Origin: Helicobacter pylori | Lineage (GTDB): Bacteria; Campylobacterota; Campylobacteria; Campylobacterales; Helicobacteraceae | Assembly (NCBI RefSeq): GCF_009689985.1 | Contig: NZ_QBAW01000004.1 | Coordinates: 62,001 to 126,000, forward strand | Length of the DNA: 64,000 nt | Reading direction: 5' to 3' | Part shown: in pieces, positions 1 to 8,281 of the stretch | How positions within the stretch are numbered: the stretch's first letter is position 1 | How the letters are laid out: every line of letters starts with the position of its first letter | Made by a program: the position numbers and the translations under genes | The notes under the pieces: generated by a model | Told to the model about the DNA's origin: nothing | The model's input: the letters and a program-made list of their open reading frames with translations, nothing else | The model's database searches: none

Positions 1-402
1 TAGCCCTAAAATCACTAAAATAGGCATGAGCCACCCTAGCATGTCGGTAAAAAAGTTAGACTCGCTAAAACCAGAATAATTGATTTTTTTCTCGTCTAAC
101 AAAGGCACTAAGGTCAAATCAGGCACTCGTTTAGCGATATAAATCACACGATTGTTGCCCTCTTTATGGCTGGCTTTGATCAAAGTTTGACCGATGCTCA
201 CATTTTCCACTTCATTATTGCTGATGAGCTGTTTGATTTCATGGTAGCTCACATTTTTAGTGCTAGAAGCTAAGAAATTGTCCGAAAAACTGCCATCAGA
301 ATTGAAAGAACGCAGAAAAAAAATGAGTAAAATCCCTCCAAGAACCGCAAGGATAATGGGACTTTGAAAAAAAGGTTTTTTAGGTTCGTTCGTTGGTTTC
401 AT
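1..402 (-). CDS. ftsH: FtsH ATP-dependent zinc metalloprotease, N-terminal part (cut by window edge)
   Basis: Membrane-anchored AAA+ protease that degrades misfolded membrane and regulatory proteins. Only about 134 codons are visible: a short basic N-terminus (MKPTNEPKKP), a first transmembrane segment (about residues 13-30), the periplasmic domain, and the start of the second membrane segment (MLGWLMPILVILG) at the window edge. The ATPase and zinc-protease domains lie outside. The ATG at 402 follows an AAGG ribosome site and starts 8 bp after the prmA stop, so it looks cotranscribed with cheY and prmA. Identification rests on the N-terminal sequence and on the gene order cheY-prmA-ftsH, which I know from H. 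pylori. Confidence 0.9.
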   Translation of the reverse strand, partial: MKPTNEPKKPFFQSPIILAVLGGILLIFFLRSFNSDGSFSDNFLASSTKNVSYHEIKQLISNNEVENVSIGQTLIKASHKEGNNRVIYIAKRVPDLTLVPLLDEKKINYSGFSESNFFTDMLGWLMPILVILGL

Positions 403-410
403 TATAATCC

Positions 411-1400
411 TTAATTTATTGGTTGTTTTTTAAGCAATTTTAGAGCGACCCATTCGTTACGCTGTCGCTGTTCTAAAACCTCAAATCCATTATAATAGAT
501 CTGTAAAACAGAGTTTAAATGGGTTTCTAAAATCCCTGATAAAATAAGAGTGTGGTTACAAAGCCGCACAAATTCACTATACAAACTCTTAATCACATCA
601 GCGACAAGGTTCGCCACAATAATATCAAAACGCCCTTCAATTTTTTGCGTAGAGCCATAAACGACTTTATCTTGCGCTAATAGGGGTATTTGATTCAAGC
701 TAAAATTTTTTAGGGTTTCTTCAACGGCTAAACTATCTGTATCGCAAGCTACTAAAGCGCTAACGCCTTGTCTTTTTAAAGCGATGCTTAAAATCCCGCT
801 CCCACAGCCCACATCTAAAGCGTTTTTGCGTTTTAAATCAAGATTAGAGAGCAGTTCCAAACACATAGAAGTGCTTTCATGATGGCCTGATCCAAAGGCC
901 AAAGCCGGATCGATCATTATGCAATCATTTGCAGCAACATGGCTTGGCTTTTGATGCCAACTAGGGTGTATGTAAAATTTGGCGCATTGCACCGGTAAAA
1001 TAGCTTGTTTGTAGGCTTCTAGCCAGTTTTTTGAAGCCAGATTGCGTGAAAGATAGAAAAAATCAAACTCGTTTTGCAGGTTTTGTTTTAAATTCAAACA
1101 AAACGCTTCTAATGCTGGAATGAGCGAGTTATTCAAATTCTCTTCAGAGCGTAAAATAACGAAATTTTTGAGATGTGGGGGTTTTTCTTTTAAATCTTTT
1201 TTTAGGGGGTCATGAGTGGCGAAATAATGCCAATTGGATTGGCTTATAAATTCAATGGTTTCTTTATCGTCAAACGCTTTTAAATTCTCTAAGCTTGATT
1301 CTTCTAGGGCTAGGTGTGTGGCGTCTAAAAGAAAGCTCTCAAAAAGTTCTCGCTTCTTAGGGAAGATAAAGAAAAACTCATAATACATTGGCTTTAACAC
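411..1400 (-). CDS. prmA: Ribosomal protein L11 methyltransferase
   Basis: S-adenosylmethionine-dependent methyltransferase that modifies ribosomal protein L11. The C-terminal half carries the family signature: DPALAFGSGHHEST (about residues 164-177), the SAM-binding loop ALDVGCGSGILSIAL (about 194-208), and ANLVADVI further on. The N-terminal substrate-binding half is less conserved, as usual in epsilonproteobacteria; 329 residues is slightly longer than typical. The start is ambiguous between the ATG at 1400, directly after the cheY stop, and the internal Met at codon 5. It sits between cheY and ftsH in an apparent operon. Confidence 0.93.
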   Translation of the reverse strand: MLKPMYYEFFFIFPKKRELFESFLLDATHLALEESSLENLKAFDDKETIEFISQSNWHYFATHDPLKKDLKEKPPHLKNFVILRSEENLNNSLIPALEAFCLNLKQNLQNEFDFFYLSRNLASKNWLEAYKQAILPVQCAKFYIHPSWHQKPSHVAANDCIMIDPALAFGSGHHESTSMCLELLSNLDLKRKNALDVGCGSGILSIALKRQGVSALVACDTDSLAVEETLKNFSLNQIPLLAQDKVVYGSTQKIEGRFDIIVANLVADVIKSLYSEFVRLCNHTLILSGILETHLNSVLQIYYNGFEVLEQRQRNEWVALKLLKKQPIN

Positions 1401-1775
1401 TCAATCGTTTGTCCCTAAAACAACCTCTAATTTTTCTTTCAAAACTTGGGGGGTAAAAGGTTTCACAATGTAGTTGTTCACGCCCGCTTTCAAAGCGGTA
1501 ATGACTTCGGCCTTACCGCCCTCTGTGGTGATCATAATAATAGGGATTTCTTTAAAACGGCTATCAGAGCGCACCTTTTTAACGAGATCCAAGCCGTTCA
1601 TTTCAGGCATGTTCCAATCTGTAATAAGCACCTTAGTGTCCGCATTAGCGTCTAGTTTCTCCCAAGCTTCCACCCCATGCTCAGCTTCTAAAACATCTTC
1701 ATAGCCTAAGCGTGAAAGTGTATTTTTAATAATTCTTCTCATAGTTGAGCTATCATCTACTACTAGTAGTTTCAA
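1401..1775 (-). CDS. cheY: Chemotaxis response regulator CheY
   Basis: Single-domain receiver that, when phosphorylated by CheA, binds the flagellar switch and changes rotation. The receiver residues are all present: acidic pair D7-D8, phosphoacceptor D53 (in LITDWNMPE), T83/T84 and K105 (in YIVKPF). At 124 residues it is normal for CheY. It is the first gene of the cheY-prmA-ftsH run, preceded by an AAGGAG ribosome site. Its switch target FliM is also in this window (34933-35997). Confidence 0.96.
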   Translation of the reverse strand: MKLLVVDDSSTMRRIIKNTLSRLGYEDVLEAEHGVEAWEKLDANADTKVLITDWNMPEMNGLDLVKKVRSDSRFKEIPIIMITTEGGKAEVITALKAGVNNYIVKPFTPQVLKEKLEVVLGTND

Positions 1776-1972
1776 AGCACTTCTCCTTTTAAGATTGCAT
1801 TTAAATTAGGCTCTTTTTAAACAGCCAAAGCGTCTCTAACGCCTTATAATAATAAATCATTCCAAATAATAGCATGTTTTGATTAAAATTACCTTGACCA
1901 ACAATAATCATTGGCTAAATGGAGCGTTTAATGAGCGTTCTCATTTGTAAAAAAATTCAGTTTGTTTGCTAT

Positions 1973-1978
1973 CATAAT
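1973..1978 (+). promoter_or_regulatory. Candidate -10 box for the 2064 gene
   Basis: CATAAT within TGCTATCATAAT, one mismatch from TATAAT, about 85 bp upstream of the GTG at 2064. The 288-bp gap between cheY and this gene otherwise shows only A/T-rich sequence. Weak call. Confidence 0.35.
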
Positions 1979-2063
1979 AGTTTAAAAGTAATAAAATAAC
2001 TTTTGAGTGCGATAAAGGGTATTGGATGGTTTGAAAAAAGAAAGATGAGGATTTTACAAGTAA

Positions 2064-2666
2064 GTGTGTTATTTAAGAATTTTAATACTGGTTATAAGTT
2101 TTTTAAATATTTTAAATGCTGAAAATTTGAGTTACATGTCTTCTTCTTATCAAATAGGCACGGTGTTTATGCGCCCTTTAAACACTAACAAGCTTTTACA
2201 AGGGGCTTCAATCCTTCAAGGCTATGAAGTGAATCCTAAAAACGATTGGGCTTATTCTAGGTATTATTTCTTTATAGATTATGGTAATGTGCTTTTTAAT
2301 AATGACTCTACTTTACAAGCGAACATGTTCACTTATGGGGTGGGAGGGGATTTTATGGTCGCCTACGCTAAAAACCCTATCAACCGTTGGGCTTTTTTCT
2401 TTGGCTTGCAACTGGCCGCCAACACATGGATACTCAATAATAAAGTCAAAGATTTGGTGGTGAATACTTGGGATTCATTAAAAGATTTCAATTTTCGTAA
2501 CACTTATTTCAGGGCTATCGGGAAATTTGGGGTGCAGTTTCGCACGATCGTTTTGTATCATAAGGTGGATGTGGAAATTGGCATGAAAATCTTTCTAACC
2601 CCTGAAAGGCGCAGCTTGTTTGAAAGGAGCTTTTTGTTTTTTGTTTCGCATTCGTGGCATTTTTAG
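2064..2666 (+). CDS. Small outer-membrane-like protein (HP1066-like)
   Basis: Function unknown. The 200-residue product begins with a signal-like stretch (LRILILVISFLNILNA, probable cleavage before ENLS) and ends in aromatic-rich alternating strands finishing with HSWHF, the terminal phenylalanine typical of outer-membrane beta-barrels. It probably forms a small barrel, without a recognisable family. The start is uncertain: this frame opens at a GTG with no clear ribosome site, while an ATG at 2045 preceded by AAAGAAAG lies in another frame and stops after 25 codons, so a small indel or a different start is possible. It converges on the tRNA-Ser gene. Confidence 0.7.
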   Translation: MCYLRILILVISFLNILNAENLSYMSSSYQIGTVFMRPLNTNKLLQGASILQGYEVNPKNDWAYSRYYFFIDYGNVLFNNDSTLQANMFTYGVGGDFMVAYAKNPINRWAFFFGLQLAANTWILNNKVKDLVVNTWDSLKDFNFRNTYFRAIGKFGVQFRTIVLYHKVDVEIGMKIFLTPERRSLFERSFLFFVSHSWHF

Positions 2667-2670
2667 AAAA

Positions 2671-2758
2671 TGGCGGAGAGAGAGGGATTCGAACCCTCGA
2701 AGGCTTGCACCTTACACGCGTTCCAGGCGTGCTCCTTCAACCACTCGGACATCTCCCC
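2671..2758 (-). tRNA. tRNA-Ser (anticodon GGA)
   Basis: An 88-nt class II tRNA with encoded CCA (2671-2673). The acceptor stem GGGGAGA pairs with TCTCTCC (one G-U), the T-arm holds GGTTCGAATCC, and a long variable arm follows an anticodon loop containing GGA. This decodes UCC/UCU. A TATAAT on the minus strand lies just upstream. Confidence 0.96.
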
Positions 2759-2805
2759 TTAAAAAGGGCTTATTATAACTAAGATTTGTTTAAAAAGGGC
2801 TTATT
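2759..2805. repeat. 16-bp direct repeat flanking the tRNA-Ser -10 box
   Basis: TTAAAAAGGGCTTATT occurs at 2759-2774 and again at 2790-2805, 31 bp apart. One copy covers the predicted transcription start region and the other the upstream promoter region. Confidence 0.8.
2772..2777 (-). promoter_or_regulatory. -10 box of tRNA-Ser
   Basis: Perfect minus-strand TATAAT, 13 bp before the mature tRNA 5' end, predicting a start near 2765. It lies between two copies of a 16-bp direct repeat. Confidence 0.7.
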
Positions 2806-3208
2806 TTAAAAGGAGTGAATCTTTAGAAATCACGCCATCTATTTGATTTTTAGTGCAAATTTCCCACAACTCTGTATCGTTTAAATCCATAGAAAACAAG
2901 ATTTTGCTATCTAATAAGTAATTAGTGGCGTGTTGTTGGGCGAGTATGGCTTGCTTAATATCCTTAAAAATACAATAGAGCGGTTTGAAAGCGTTGAATA
3001 AAAAAAAGGCGTCCGTTTCTATCTTGTGCGATAAAAAGATCACGCTAAAATGGACGCCATTTTCACAGCAATACTTAGCTAATTCCAAATTTTTTGGGTT
3101 TGCTTCAAAACACACTATATCGTTATTGGTGCTGGAATGAATAGCATCGGTGTTTTTAATGAAAACAAAACGAGCACTAGGGATTAAAGGGTGTCCTAAA
3201 ATAAGCAT
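2801..3208 (-). CDS. Conserved hypothetical protein (HP1065-like)
   Basis: A 135-residue soluble protein with no motif I can tie to a function. It has no signal peptide or membrane segment. The fragments NNDIVCFEANPKNLELAKYC and KNQIDGVISKDSLLLK, with several hydrophobic strand-helix alternations, suggest a small alpha/beta fold. It lies 2 bp downstream of the HP1064-like gene in the minus-strand run headed by the queA/rsmG genes, so it is probably cotranscribed. No phenotype can be inferred. Confidence 0.75.
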   Translation of the reverse strand: MLILGHPLIPSARFVFIKNTDAIHSSTNNDIVCFEANPKNLELAKYCCENGVHFSVIFLSHKIETDAFFLFNAFKPLYCIFKDIKQAILAQQHATNYLLDSKILFSMDLNDTELWEICTKNQIDGVISKDSLLLK

Positions 3209-3210
3209 AT

Positions 3211-3453
3211 TTATCTCTTATCCTTCAAACAGGTTTCACTGCAATAGGCTACCGCTCCGCTGTAAATAGCGTCTTTGCTAGAGACATAGGTTTGGCATTT
3301 AGAGCATACAATCATGTGATCTTCTAATTCTTTGGGGGTTTGTTGCGCATAAGAGTGGTTGTCTTTGTGGTTGTCTTTGTGGGGTTTTTGCCTCAAAAAC
3401 AAACGCCATAAAACCCACACGATAATGAGTAGGGGGATTAAAATTCTTAACAT
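3211..3453 (-). CDS. Small membrane-anchored Cys-rich protein, PP0621-like
   Basis: Start taken at the ATG at 3453 (MLRILIPLLIIVWVLWRLF), which gives 80 residues; a longer frame reaches 3504, but its extra 17 residues overlap rsmG and look non-native. One N-terminal transmembrane helix is followed by a linker with the repeated tetrad KDNHKDNH (12-bp DNA repeat near 3355-3385). The C-terminal part is a CxxC...YCSxxCxK motif (CSKCQTYV...AYCSETCLKDK), probably a small zinc-binding module as in PP0621-family proteins. It overlaps the end of rsmG by 7 bp. Function unknown. Confidence 0.75.
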   Translation of the reverse strand: MLRILIPLLIIVWVLWRLFLRQKPHKDNHKDNHSYAQQTPKELEDHMIVCSKCQTYVSSKDAIYSGAVAYCSETCLKDKR

Positions 3454-3983
3454 AAACTTTCCTTTGATTTGTAAAAATAAACACGCTTTTGATGCATAAA
3501 GCATTCAGTGTCTTTACAAGCGATTTCATCTTTTAGCTGCTCGCCTTTATAGAATAAAAAATACCCCTTATCTTTTAGGAAGCGTCGGCTTTTTTCTATC
3601 AAAAAAGAAGAGCTAGCGACCGCTCTAGAAGTGATTAAATCCACTTGTAAAAGATCTTGATAATCTTCTAAACGCTTTTTAATGATTTCAATGTTTTTTA
3701 AAGGCAAAACGCTTTTAAGGTAGTTTAAAAAAGCCGCTCTTTTTATTCTTGGCTCTAAAAGAATGAATTTTGTTTCCGGTTTTTCAAGGGCTAAAGGGAT
3801 AGCAGGAAGTCCCGCCCCGCTCCCAATATCCAAGCAGCTTTTAAAATCTTTGACAAATTCTAAAGGCTTTAGAGCGTCTGTGATCTGTGGTTCTAACTCG
3901 CTTAAATTTTTTGCGCCGCTCAAGTTGTGCGTTTGATTCCATTCTAAAAGGATGCGCGCGTAATCTTGCAATAAGGGGTTCAT
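3447..3983 (-). CDS. rsmG: 16S rRNA (guanine-N7) methyltransferase RsmG (GidB)
   Basis: SAM-dependent methyltransferase modifying the G527-equivalent of 16S rRNA. The SAM loop CLDIGSGAGLPAIPLAL (about residues 50-66), FILLEPRIKRAAFL and LITSRAVASSSFL are characteristic. At 178 residues it is on the short side, as usual in epsilonproteobacteria. It overlaps the queA stop in an ATGA arrangement and is followed by the two small hypothetical genes. Confidence 0.93.
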   Translation of the reverse strand: MNPLLQDYARILLEWNQTHNLSGAKNLSELEPQITDALKPLEFVKDFKSCLDIGSGAGLPAIPLALEKPETKFILLEPRIKRAAFLNYLKSVLPLKNIEIIKKRLEDYQDLLQVDLITSRAVASSSFLIEKSRRFLKDKGYFLFYKGEQLKDEIACKDTECFMHQKRVYFYKSKESLC

Positions 3984-5017
3984 AAAATCAGCATCCCATC
4001 GCCATAAGAATAAAAACGATACTTCTTTTCTATGGCTATTTTGTAGATTTCTTTGGTTTTTTCTAAGCCTATCATCGCGCTCACAAGCATTAAAAGGCTA
4101 GATTTGGGCAAATGGAAATTAGTGAGCAAATAATTAACATGCCGAATAGGATTAGCAAGATGCAAGAATATATCGCATTCAAACGCCTCTTGATTAGGGT
4201 TTTTTAAACGCTTGAAGTATTCCACGCTCCTTAAAGCGGTCGTGCCGATGCATAAAATCTCTTGGGATTCTTGCAAAATTTCTTGGCTCTTTTTAGGAAT
4301 ATGCAAAACTTCTGTATGGATTTGATGCTCTCTAATATCCTTAGTTTCTACGCCAAGAAAAGTCCCAGCCCCCACATGCAAGGTTAAAAAAGCGTGCTTG
4401 AAATCTTTCAATAATTTTTCTAAGCAGTGTTGAGAAAAATGCAATGACGCCGTAGGGGCAGCCACCGCACCGATGTGTTTAGCGAACATGCTCTGGTATT
4501 CATGCGCATCCAAACTTTCATCGGCTCTTTTAATATAAGGGGGTAAGGGCATATGCCCGTATTGCTCTAAAAGCTTTAAGATATTTTCTTGATTTAAGGG
4601 GGTTTTATGGTCATAAAAAGCGATCAAGCGTTGGCCGTTATGGAGTAATTCCAAAACTTCAGCGTAATAATTTTCATTAAAAAAGATTTTGTCCCCCACT
4701 TTGATCTTACCCTTAATTTGAGTTAAAGCGGTATTGCCTTTAAAAAAGCGGTGGAAAAACACTTCGGTCGTTTTTGATGGCAAAAAGGCATGCTTAGATC
4801 CAAAAAGCCTGGCCTTCATCACTTTAGTGTCGTTCAACACCACAAGGGCGTTTTTAGGGAAAAAATCTAAAACATGCTCAAAAGTGGTGTGCGTGATTGT
4901 TTGCGAACGCCTTTCATAGACGAGCAATTTAGCCTTTTCTTTGGGCAAAACGGGATAGCTTGCGATCAATTCCTTAGGCAAATGATAATCATAGCTTTCT
5001 AAATCAAATTCTTTCAA
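3980..5017 (-). CDS. queA: S-adenosylmethionine:tRNA ribosyltransferase-isomerase QueA
   Basis: Transfers and isomerises the ribosyl moiety of SAM onto preQ1 in tRNA to form epoxyqueuosine. At 345 residues it is the standard length. Family-typical segments include FDYHLPKELIA-like YDYHLPKELIASYP at the N-terminus, VLNDTKVMKARL, HVGAGTFLGVET, HTEVLHIP and the C-terminal NFHLPKSSLLMLVSAMIG. It starts directly after the tatC stop and overlaps rsmG by 4 bp, so tatB-tatC-queA-rsmG probably form one transcript. Confidence 0.96.
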   Translation of the reverse strand: MKEFDLESYDYHLPKELIASYPVLPKEKAKLLVYERRSQTITHTTFEHVLDFFPKNALVVLNDTKVMKARLFGSKHAFLPSKTTEVFFHRFFKGNTALTQIKGKIKVGDKIFFNENYYAEVLELLHNGQRLIAFYDHKTPLNQENILKLLEQYGHMPLPPYIKRADESLDAHEYQSMFAKHIGAVAAPTASLHFSQHCLEKLLKDFKHAFLTLHVGAGTFLGVETKDIREHQIHTEVLHIPKKSQEILQESQEILCIGTTALRSVEYFKRLKNPNQEAFECDIFLHLANPIRHVNYLLTNFHLPKSSLLMLVSAMIGLEKTKEIYKIAIEKKYRFYSYGDGMLIL

Positions 5018-5767
5018 CTACGACTCGCTCTTTTCATTTTCTTTGGTGTCATTTTCGTTGTTATTTTCGTTATCTTTAGGAGCCGGATTGACCATTTTGG
5101 CGATTAAAATAGAAAGCCCATAAAGCCCCACTAAAGGCAACGCCATAAAGATTTGACTCACCACATCAGGGGGAGTGATAATGGCTGCTACAATAAAAAT
5201 CACTACAATAGCGTATTTAAAATACGCTTTCAAACTTGCATCGGTGATCAAGCCCACTTTAGCTAAAAAATACGCCAAAACAGGCAATTCAAACGCCACG
5301 CCAAAGCCTAAAATCAAGCGTGTGAAAAAGCTCACGTAACTGGACGCAGAAATATTGGCCGCAAACACATCGCTCCCAAAAGTGGCCAAGTATTCAATAA
5401 TGAAAGGGAACACCACATAATAAGAAAACGCCGCCCCAATCAAAAACATGCCGCTCCCAAAAAACACAAAAGGCAAAATCACTTTTTTTTCATTCTTATA
5501 AAGCCCTGGAGCGATAAAGAGCCACAATTGCCAAAAAATAATGGGCATGGAAATGACGATAGCGGCTGAAAAACTGATTTTCACCGCTACCATAACCCCT
5601 TCAATAGGGGAGAGCTGAATGAGCGTGCCTTTATAAGAATTTTTAACAAATTCAAAAATATTTTTCCAAAAATGAAAGCACCCCAAAAACGCCACTAAAA
5701 TCGTTCCTACAGAAACCATCAAACGCTTTCTTAATTCCTGTAAATGCGGTTTTAAATCTTCAAACAT
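5018..5767 (-). CDS. tatC: Sec-independent protein translocase subunit TatC
   Basis: Core membrane receptor of the twin-arginine translocase that recognises folded RR-signal substrates. At 249 residues with about six hydrophobic helices it has the standard topology. The N-terminal cytoplasmic segment LKPHLQELRKRLMVSVG and the loop SPIEGVMVAVKISFSAAIV are TatC hallmarks. The tail (about 25 residues) is rich in Asn, Glu and Lys. It overlaps tatB by 8 bp. No tatA lies next to it here. Confidence 0.95.
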   Translation of the reverse strand: MFEDLKPHLQELRKRLMVSVGTILVAFLGCFHFWKNIFEFVKNSYKGTLIQLSPIEGVMVAVKISFSAAIVISMPIIFWQLWLFIAPGLYKNEKKVILPFVFFGSGMFLIGAAFSYYVVFPFIIEYLATFGSDVFAANISASSYVSFFTRLILGFGVAFELPVLAYFLAKVGLITDASLKAYFKYAIVVIFIVAAIITPPDVVSQIFMALPLVGLYGLSILIAKMVNPAPKDNENNNENDTKENEKSES

Positions 5768-6242
5768 GCTCTTTTTCTTTGTCGTGTTCTTTGGTGTTGT
5801 TATCGGTTGCTAATTGGACTTCTTTAGGAGGTTCATCGCTTGAAACTTCTTCATTTAAGGCTTCTTCATTGGAAACTTCTTCATTGGAGTGGTTAGGGGG
5901 TGCGTTGTTTTCTAGTCTTTTTTGGTAATCTTGCATCAAATCCTGAATGCTTTTAATCTCCTTTTCTGCAGTTATTTTAGCGTCTTCTAATTCTTCAATC
6001 TTAACGCCCTTAAGACTCTCCACTTTGTTTTCAAAGAGTTTTTGATACTCTAGAGTTTCTTTTTTGATTTCTTCAATATTGATTTCTTTATCTAAAGTGT
6101 CCTTAGCGTCATTGAGCGTTTTTTTAACCGCACGAAAAAATTTCACTATATCCACGACAGCCTGGGGGAATTTTTCTGGCCCTAAAAAAATAATCGCTAC
6201 AATCAACACCACAAGGATTTCAAAAAAGCCCATGCCAAACAT
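5760..6242 (-). CDS. tatB: Sec-independent protein translocase subunit TatB
   Basis: Single-span Tat component that works with TatC in substrate binding. MFGMGFFEILVVLIVAIIFLGPEKFP is diagnostic in overview: one N-terminal transmembrane helix, the LGPEK hinge, then an amphipathic helix (VVDIVKFFRAVKK) and a long charged coiled-coil-like region. The C-terminus contains short degenerate acidic repeats (NEEVSNEEALNEEVS), encoded by near-repeats around 5840-5890. First gene of the tatB-tatC-queA run. Confidence 0.95.
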   Translation of the reverse strand: MFGMGFFEILVVLIVAIIFLGPEKFPQAVVDIVKFFRAVKKTLNDAKDTLDKEINIEEIKKETLEYQKLFENKVESLKGVKIEELEDAKITAEKEIKSIQDLMQDYQKRLENNAPPNHSNEEVSNEEALNEEVSSDEPPKEVQLATDNNTKEHDKEKEHV

Positions 6243-6279
6243 AATAATCTACTTTCACACCCTTTAAAATTTTATCGTT

Positions 6280-6285
6280 ATTGTA
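6280..6285 (-). promoter_or_regulatory. -10 box upstream of tatB
   Basis: Minus-strand TACAAT (consensus TATAAT with one change), predicting a start about 30 bp upstream of the tatB ATG. It heads the tatB-tatC-queA-rsmG run. Confidence 0.5.
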
Positions 6286-6309
6286 GTGTAATTTTCTTTC
6301 TAAACAAGG

Positions 6310-7320
6310 TTAAAATAAAGTTTGAGACTTTAAAGTGGGGATTTTTAAAAGCGCATGGGTTTTAGGCGTGGCGATTCTGCCTTTAGCGGTGCGCTCTAAA
6401 TAACCATTAGCGAGTAAAAAAGGCTCAATCACATCTTCAATCGTGCCTTCATCTTCTCTCATAGACGCTGCAATCGTATTCAAACCCACCGGCTTTCCTT
6501 GAGCGTTAGCCAACAAAGATAAATACGCTAAATCCGCTTCATCAAAGCCCAATTCATTCACGCCTAATTCATTCAAAGCATGCAAAGTGATGTTTAAATC
6601 CATCAAGCTTGAATTTTTGACTAGCGCAAAATCGCGTACCCTTTTCAAAAGCCTTAAAGCAATCCTTGGCGTGCCTCTGCTCCTTTTAGCGATTTCATCA
6701 GCGCTTTCTTCCTTGATGTCTTGGTTGAGTTTAACGGCGGCTTTTTTGATGATAAGGGCTAGTTCGCTAGAGCTATAAAATTGCATTCTAAAACTCATGC
6801 CAAATCTGTCTCTTAAGGGGTTAGAGAGCATTCCGGCTCTAGTGGTAGCGCCGATGAGGGTGAAAGGGGGTAAATCAATCTTAATGGTTTGAGCGGCTGG
6901 GCCTGAGCCTATGATAATATCCAGTCTAAAATCTTCCATAGCCGGGTATAAAACCTCTTCAATCGCTGGGCTGAGCCGGTGGATTTCATCAATAAAAAGA
7001 ATGTCTTTAGCTTGCAAATTAGTCAAAATGGCGGCTAAATCACCGCTTTTTTCTATCATGGGAGCGGCGGTGATTTTGATATTGGTTTCCATTTCTTTAG
7101 CGATGATATGGCTGATTGAAGTTTTACCCAAACCGGGCGGGCCAAAAAAGAGCATGTGATCCAAACTTTCTTGGCGTTTTTTAGCCGCGCAAATAGAAAT
7201 TTGCAAGTTGCTTTTAATCTTTTCTTGACCGATAAAATCTTCCCAAAGATTGGGGCGCAAACTCACTTCTTGAGAAGTTTCAAAATCCAAAGTTTCTAAA
7301 TTGACTATCCGTTCTTTCAT
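6310..7320 (-). CDS. ruvB: Holliday junction branch migration helicase RuvB
   Basis: AAA+ ATPase that drives branch migration with RuvA during recombination and repair. Walker [14 protein letters not shown] (about residues 59-71), Walker [10 protein letters not shown], sensor [18 protein letters not shown] with the arginine finger, and a C-terminal winged helix ([31 protein letters not shown]) are all present. 336 residues is standard. It begins one base before the panB stop region ends (panB stop 7321), so panB and ruvB are probably cotranscribed. Confidence 0.97.
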   Translation of the reverse strand: MKERIVNLETLDFETSQEVSLRPNLWEDFIGQEKIKSNLQISICAAKKRQESLDHMLFFGPPGLGKTSISHIIAKEMETNIKITAAPMIEKSGDLAAILTNLQAKDILFIDEIHRLSPAIEEVLYPAMEDFRLDIIIGSGPAAQTIKIDLPPFTLIGATTRAGMLSNPLRDRFGMSFRMQFYSSSELALIIKKAAVKLNQDIKEESADEIAKRSRGTPRIALRLLKRVRDFALVKNSSLMDLNITLHALNELGVNELGFDEADLAYLSLLANAQGKPVGLNTIAASMREDEGTIEDVIEPFLLANGYLERTAKGRIATPKTHALLKIPTLKSQTLF

Positions 7321-8133
7321 TTAATGGTAACTTTCTAATTCGTTAGGGAAGATTCCCTTTTTCACATCATCAGCGTATTGTTGAATCGCGTTTTGAACCA
7401 ATTCTTTCCCTTTAAGGTACTCTCGCACGAATTTAGGCTTAAAGCTATCAAAAAAGCCTAACATATCGCTCCACACTAAAATCTGCCCGTCGCAATCCTT
7501 GCCGCTCCCTATGCCGATCGTGGGGATTTTGATTTTTTGCGTGATTTCTTGAGCGATAGGGGTGGTTATACCCTCTAAAACCAACAAACCCGCCCCGGCT
7601 TCTTCTAAACTCAAGGCGTCTTCTAAAAGCTTTTTTTGTTGCTCTTCATTTTTGCCCTTAACCTTATAGCCTCCATCAAGACGCACGAATTGAGGCATTA
7701 AGCCAATGTGTCCTACCACGATAACGCCCTCATTAGTGAGCGTTTTAACCAGTTTCGCTTTTTCTTTCCCCCCCTCTAGTTTGATCGCGCTCGCTTGGGT
7801 TTCTTTATAAACTCTAATGGCGTTTTTTAGGGCTGTTTTTTCATCTTTATAGCTTCCAAAGGGCATGTCTGTGATGATAAAAGGAGTCTTAGCGCCCGCG
7901 CACACGGCTTTAGTGTGATAGAGCATCATTTTTACACTCGCGCTTAAAGTGTCGTTTTGGTTGAAAAAACTCATATTCAAACTATCGCCCACTAAAATCA
8001 CATCCACTAGCGGATCAAATATTTGAGCGAACAGCGCGTCATAAGCGGTAATAGCGATGATCTTTTCTTGATTTTTTTTAGCTTGGAGGTGGTTGAGAGT
8101 GATTTTTTTAATTGGGGCGGTTTGCATGCTCAT
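7321..8133 (-). CDS. panB: 3-methyl-2-oxobutanoate hydroxymethyltransferase PanB
   Basis: First committed step of pantothenate synthesis: transfers a hydroxymethyl group from methylenetetrahydrofolate to alpha-ketoisovalerate. Typical segments are [23 protein letters not shown] (metal-binding Asp), [24 protein letters not shown] and [20 protein letters not shown]. 270 residues is standard. It precedes ruvB directly and has its own -10 box upstream. Confidence 0.96.
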   Translation of the reverse strand: MSMQTAPIKKITLNHLQAKKNQEKIIAITAYDALFAQIFDPLVDVILVGDSLNMSFFNQNDTLSASVKMMLYHTKAVCAGAKTPFIITDMPFGSYKDEKTALKNAIRVYKETQASAIKLEGGKEKAKLVKTLTNEGVIVVGHIGLMPQFVRLDGGYKVKGKNEEQQKKLLEDALSLEEAGAGLLVLEGITTPIAQEITQKIKIPTIGIGSGKDCDGQILVWSDMLGFFDSFKPKFVREYLKGKELVQNAIQQYADDVKKGIFPNELESYH

Positions 8134-8162
8134 TAAAAATCCTAAGTGTTAAATATAGTGGC

Positions 8163-8168
8163 ATTGTA
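8163..8168 (-). promoter_or_regulatory. -10 box upstream of panB
   Basis: Minus-strand TACAAT within ATGCTACAATGCC, about 30 bp upstream of the panB ATG. Divergent from the TATAAT for the 8282 gene. Confidence 0.55.
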
Positions 8169-8233
8169 GCATGACTTTATTGGGGTGGGTGAAAATTTTA
8201 CTCCATTTTAACCGGTCATTTTAATTATTTTAG

Positions 8234-8239
8234 TATAAT
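8234..8239 (+). promoter_or_regulatory. -10 box for the 8282-10789 OMP cluster
   Basis: Perfect TATAAT (in TTTAGTATAATTG), about 43 bp upstream of the first reading frame. It predicts a start near 8246. Confidence 0.7.
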
Positions 8240-8281
8240 TGAAAGAAACTTTTAACAAACAATTCAAGGGATTTAGCGATT

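Noticed and set aside
1446-1704. Plus-strand frames opposite cheY
   Set aside because: Shadow frames of an unambiguous CheY.
3454-3504. Longer start for the small Cys-rich protein
   Set aside because: The extra 17 residues overlap the rsmG end and precede the clean transmembrane start.
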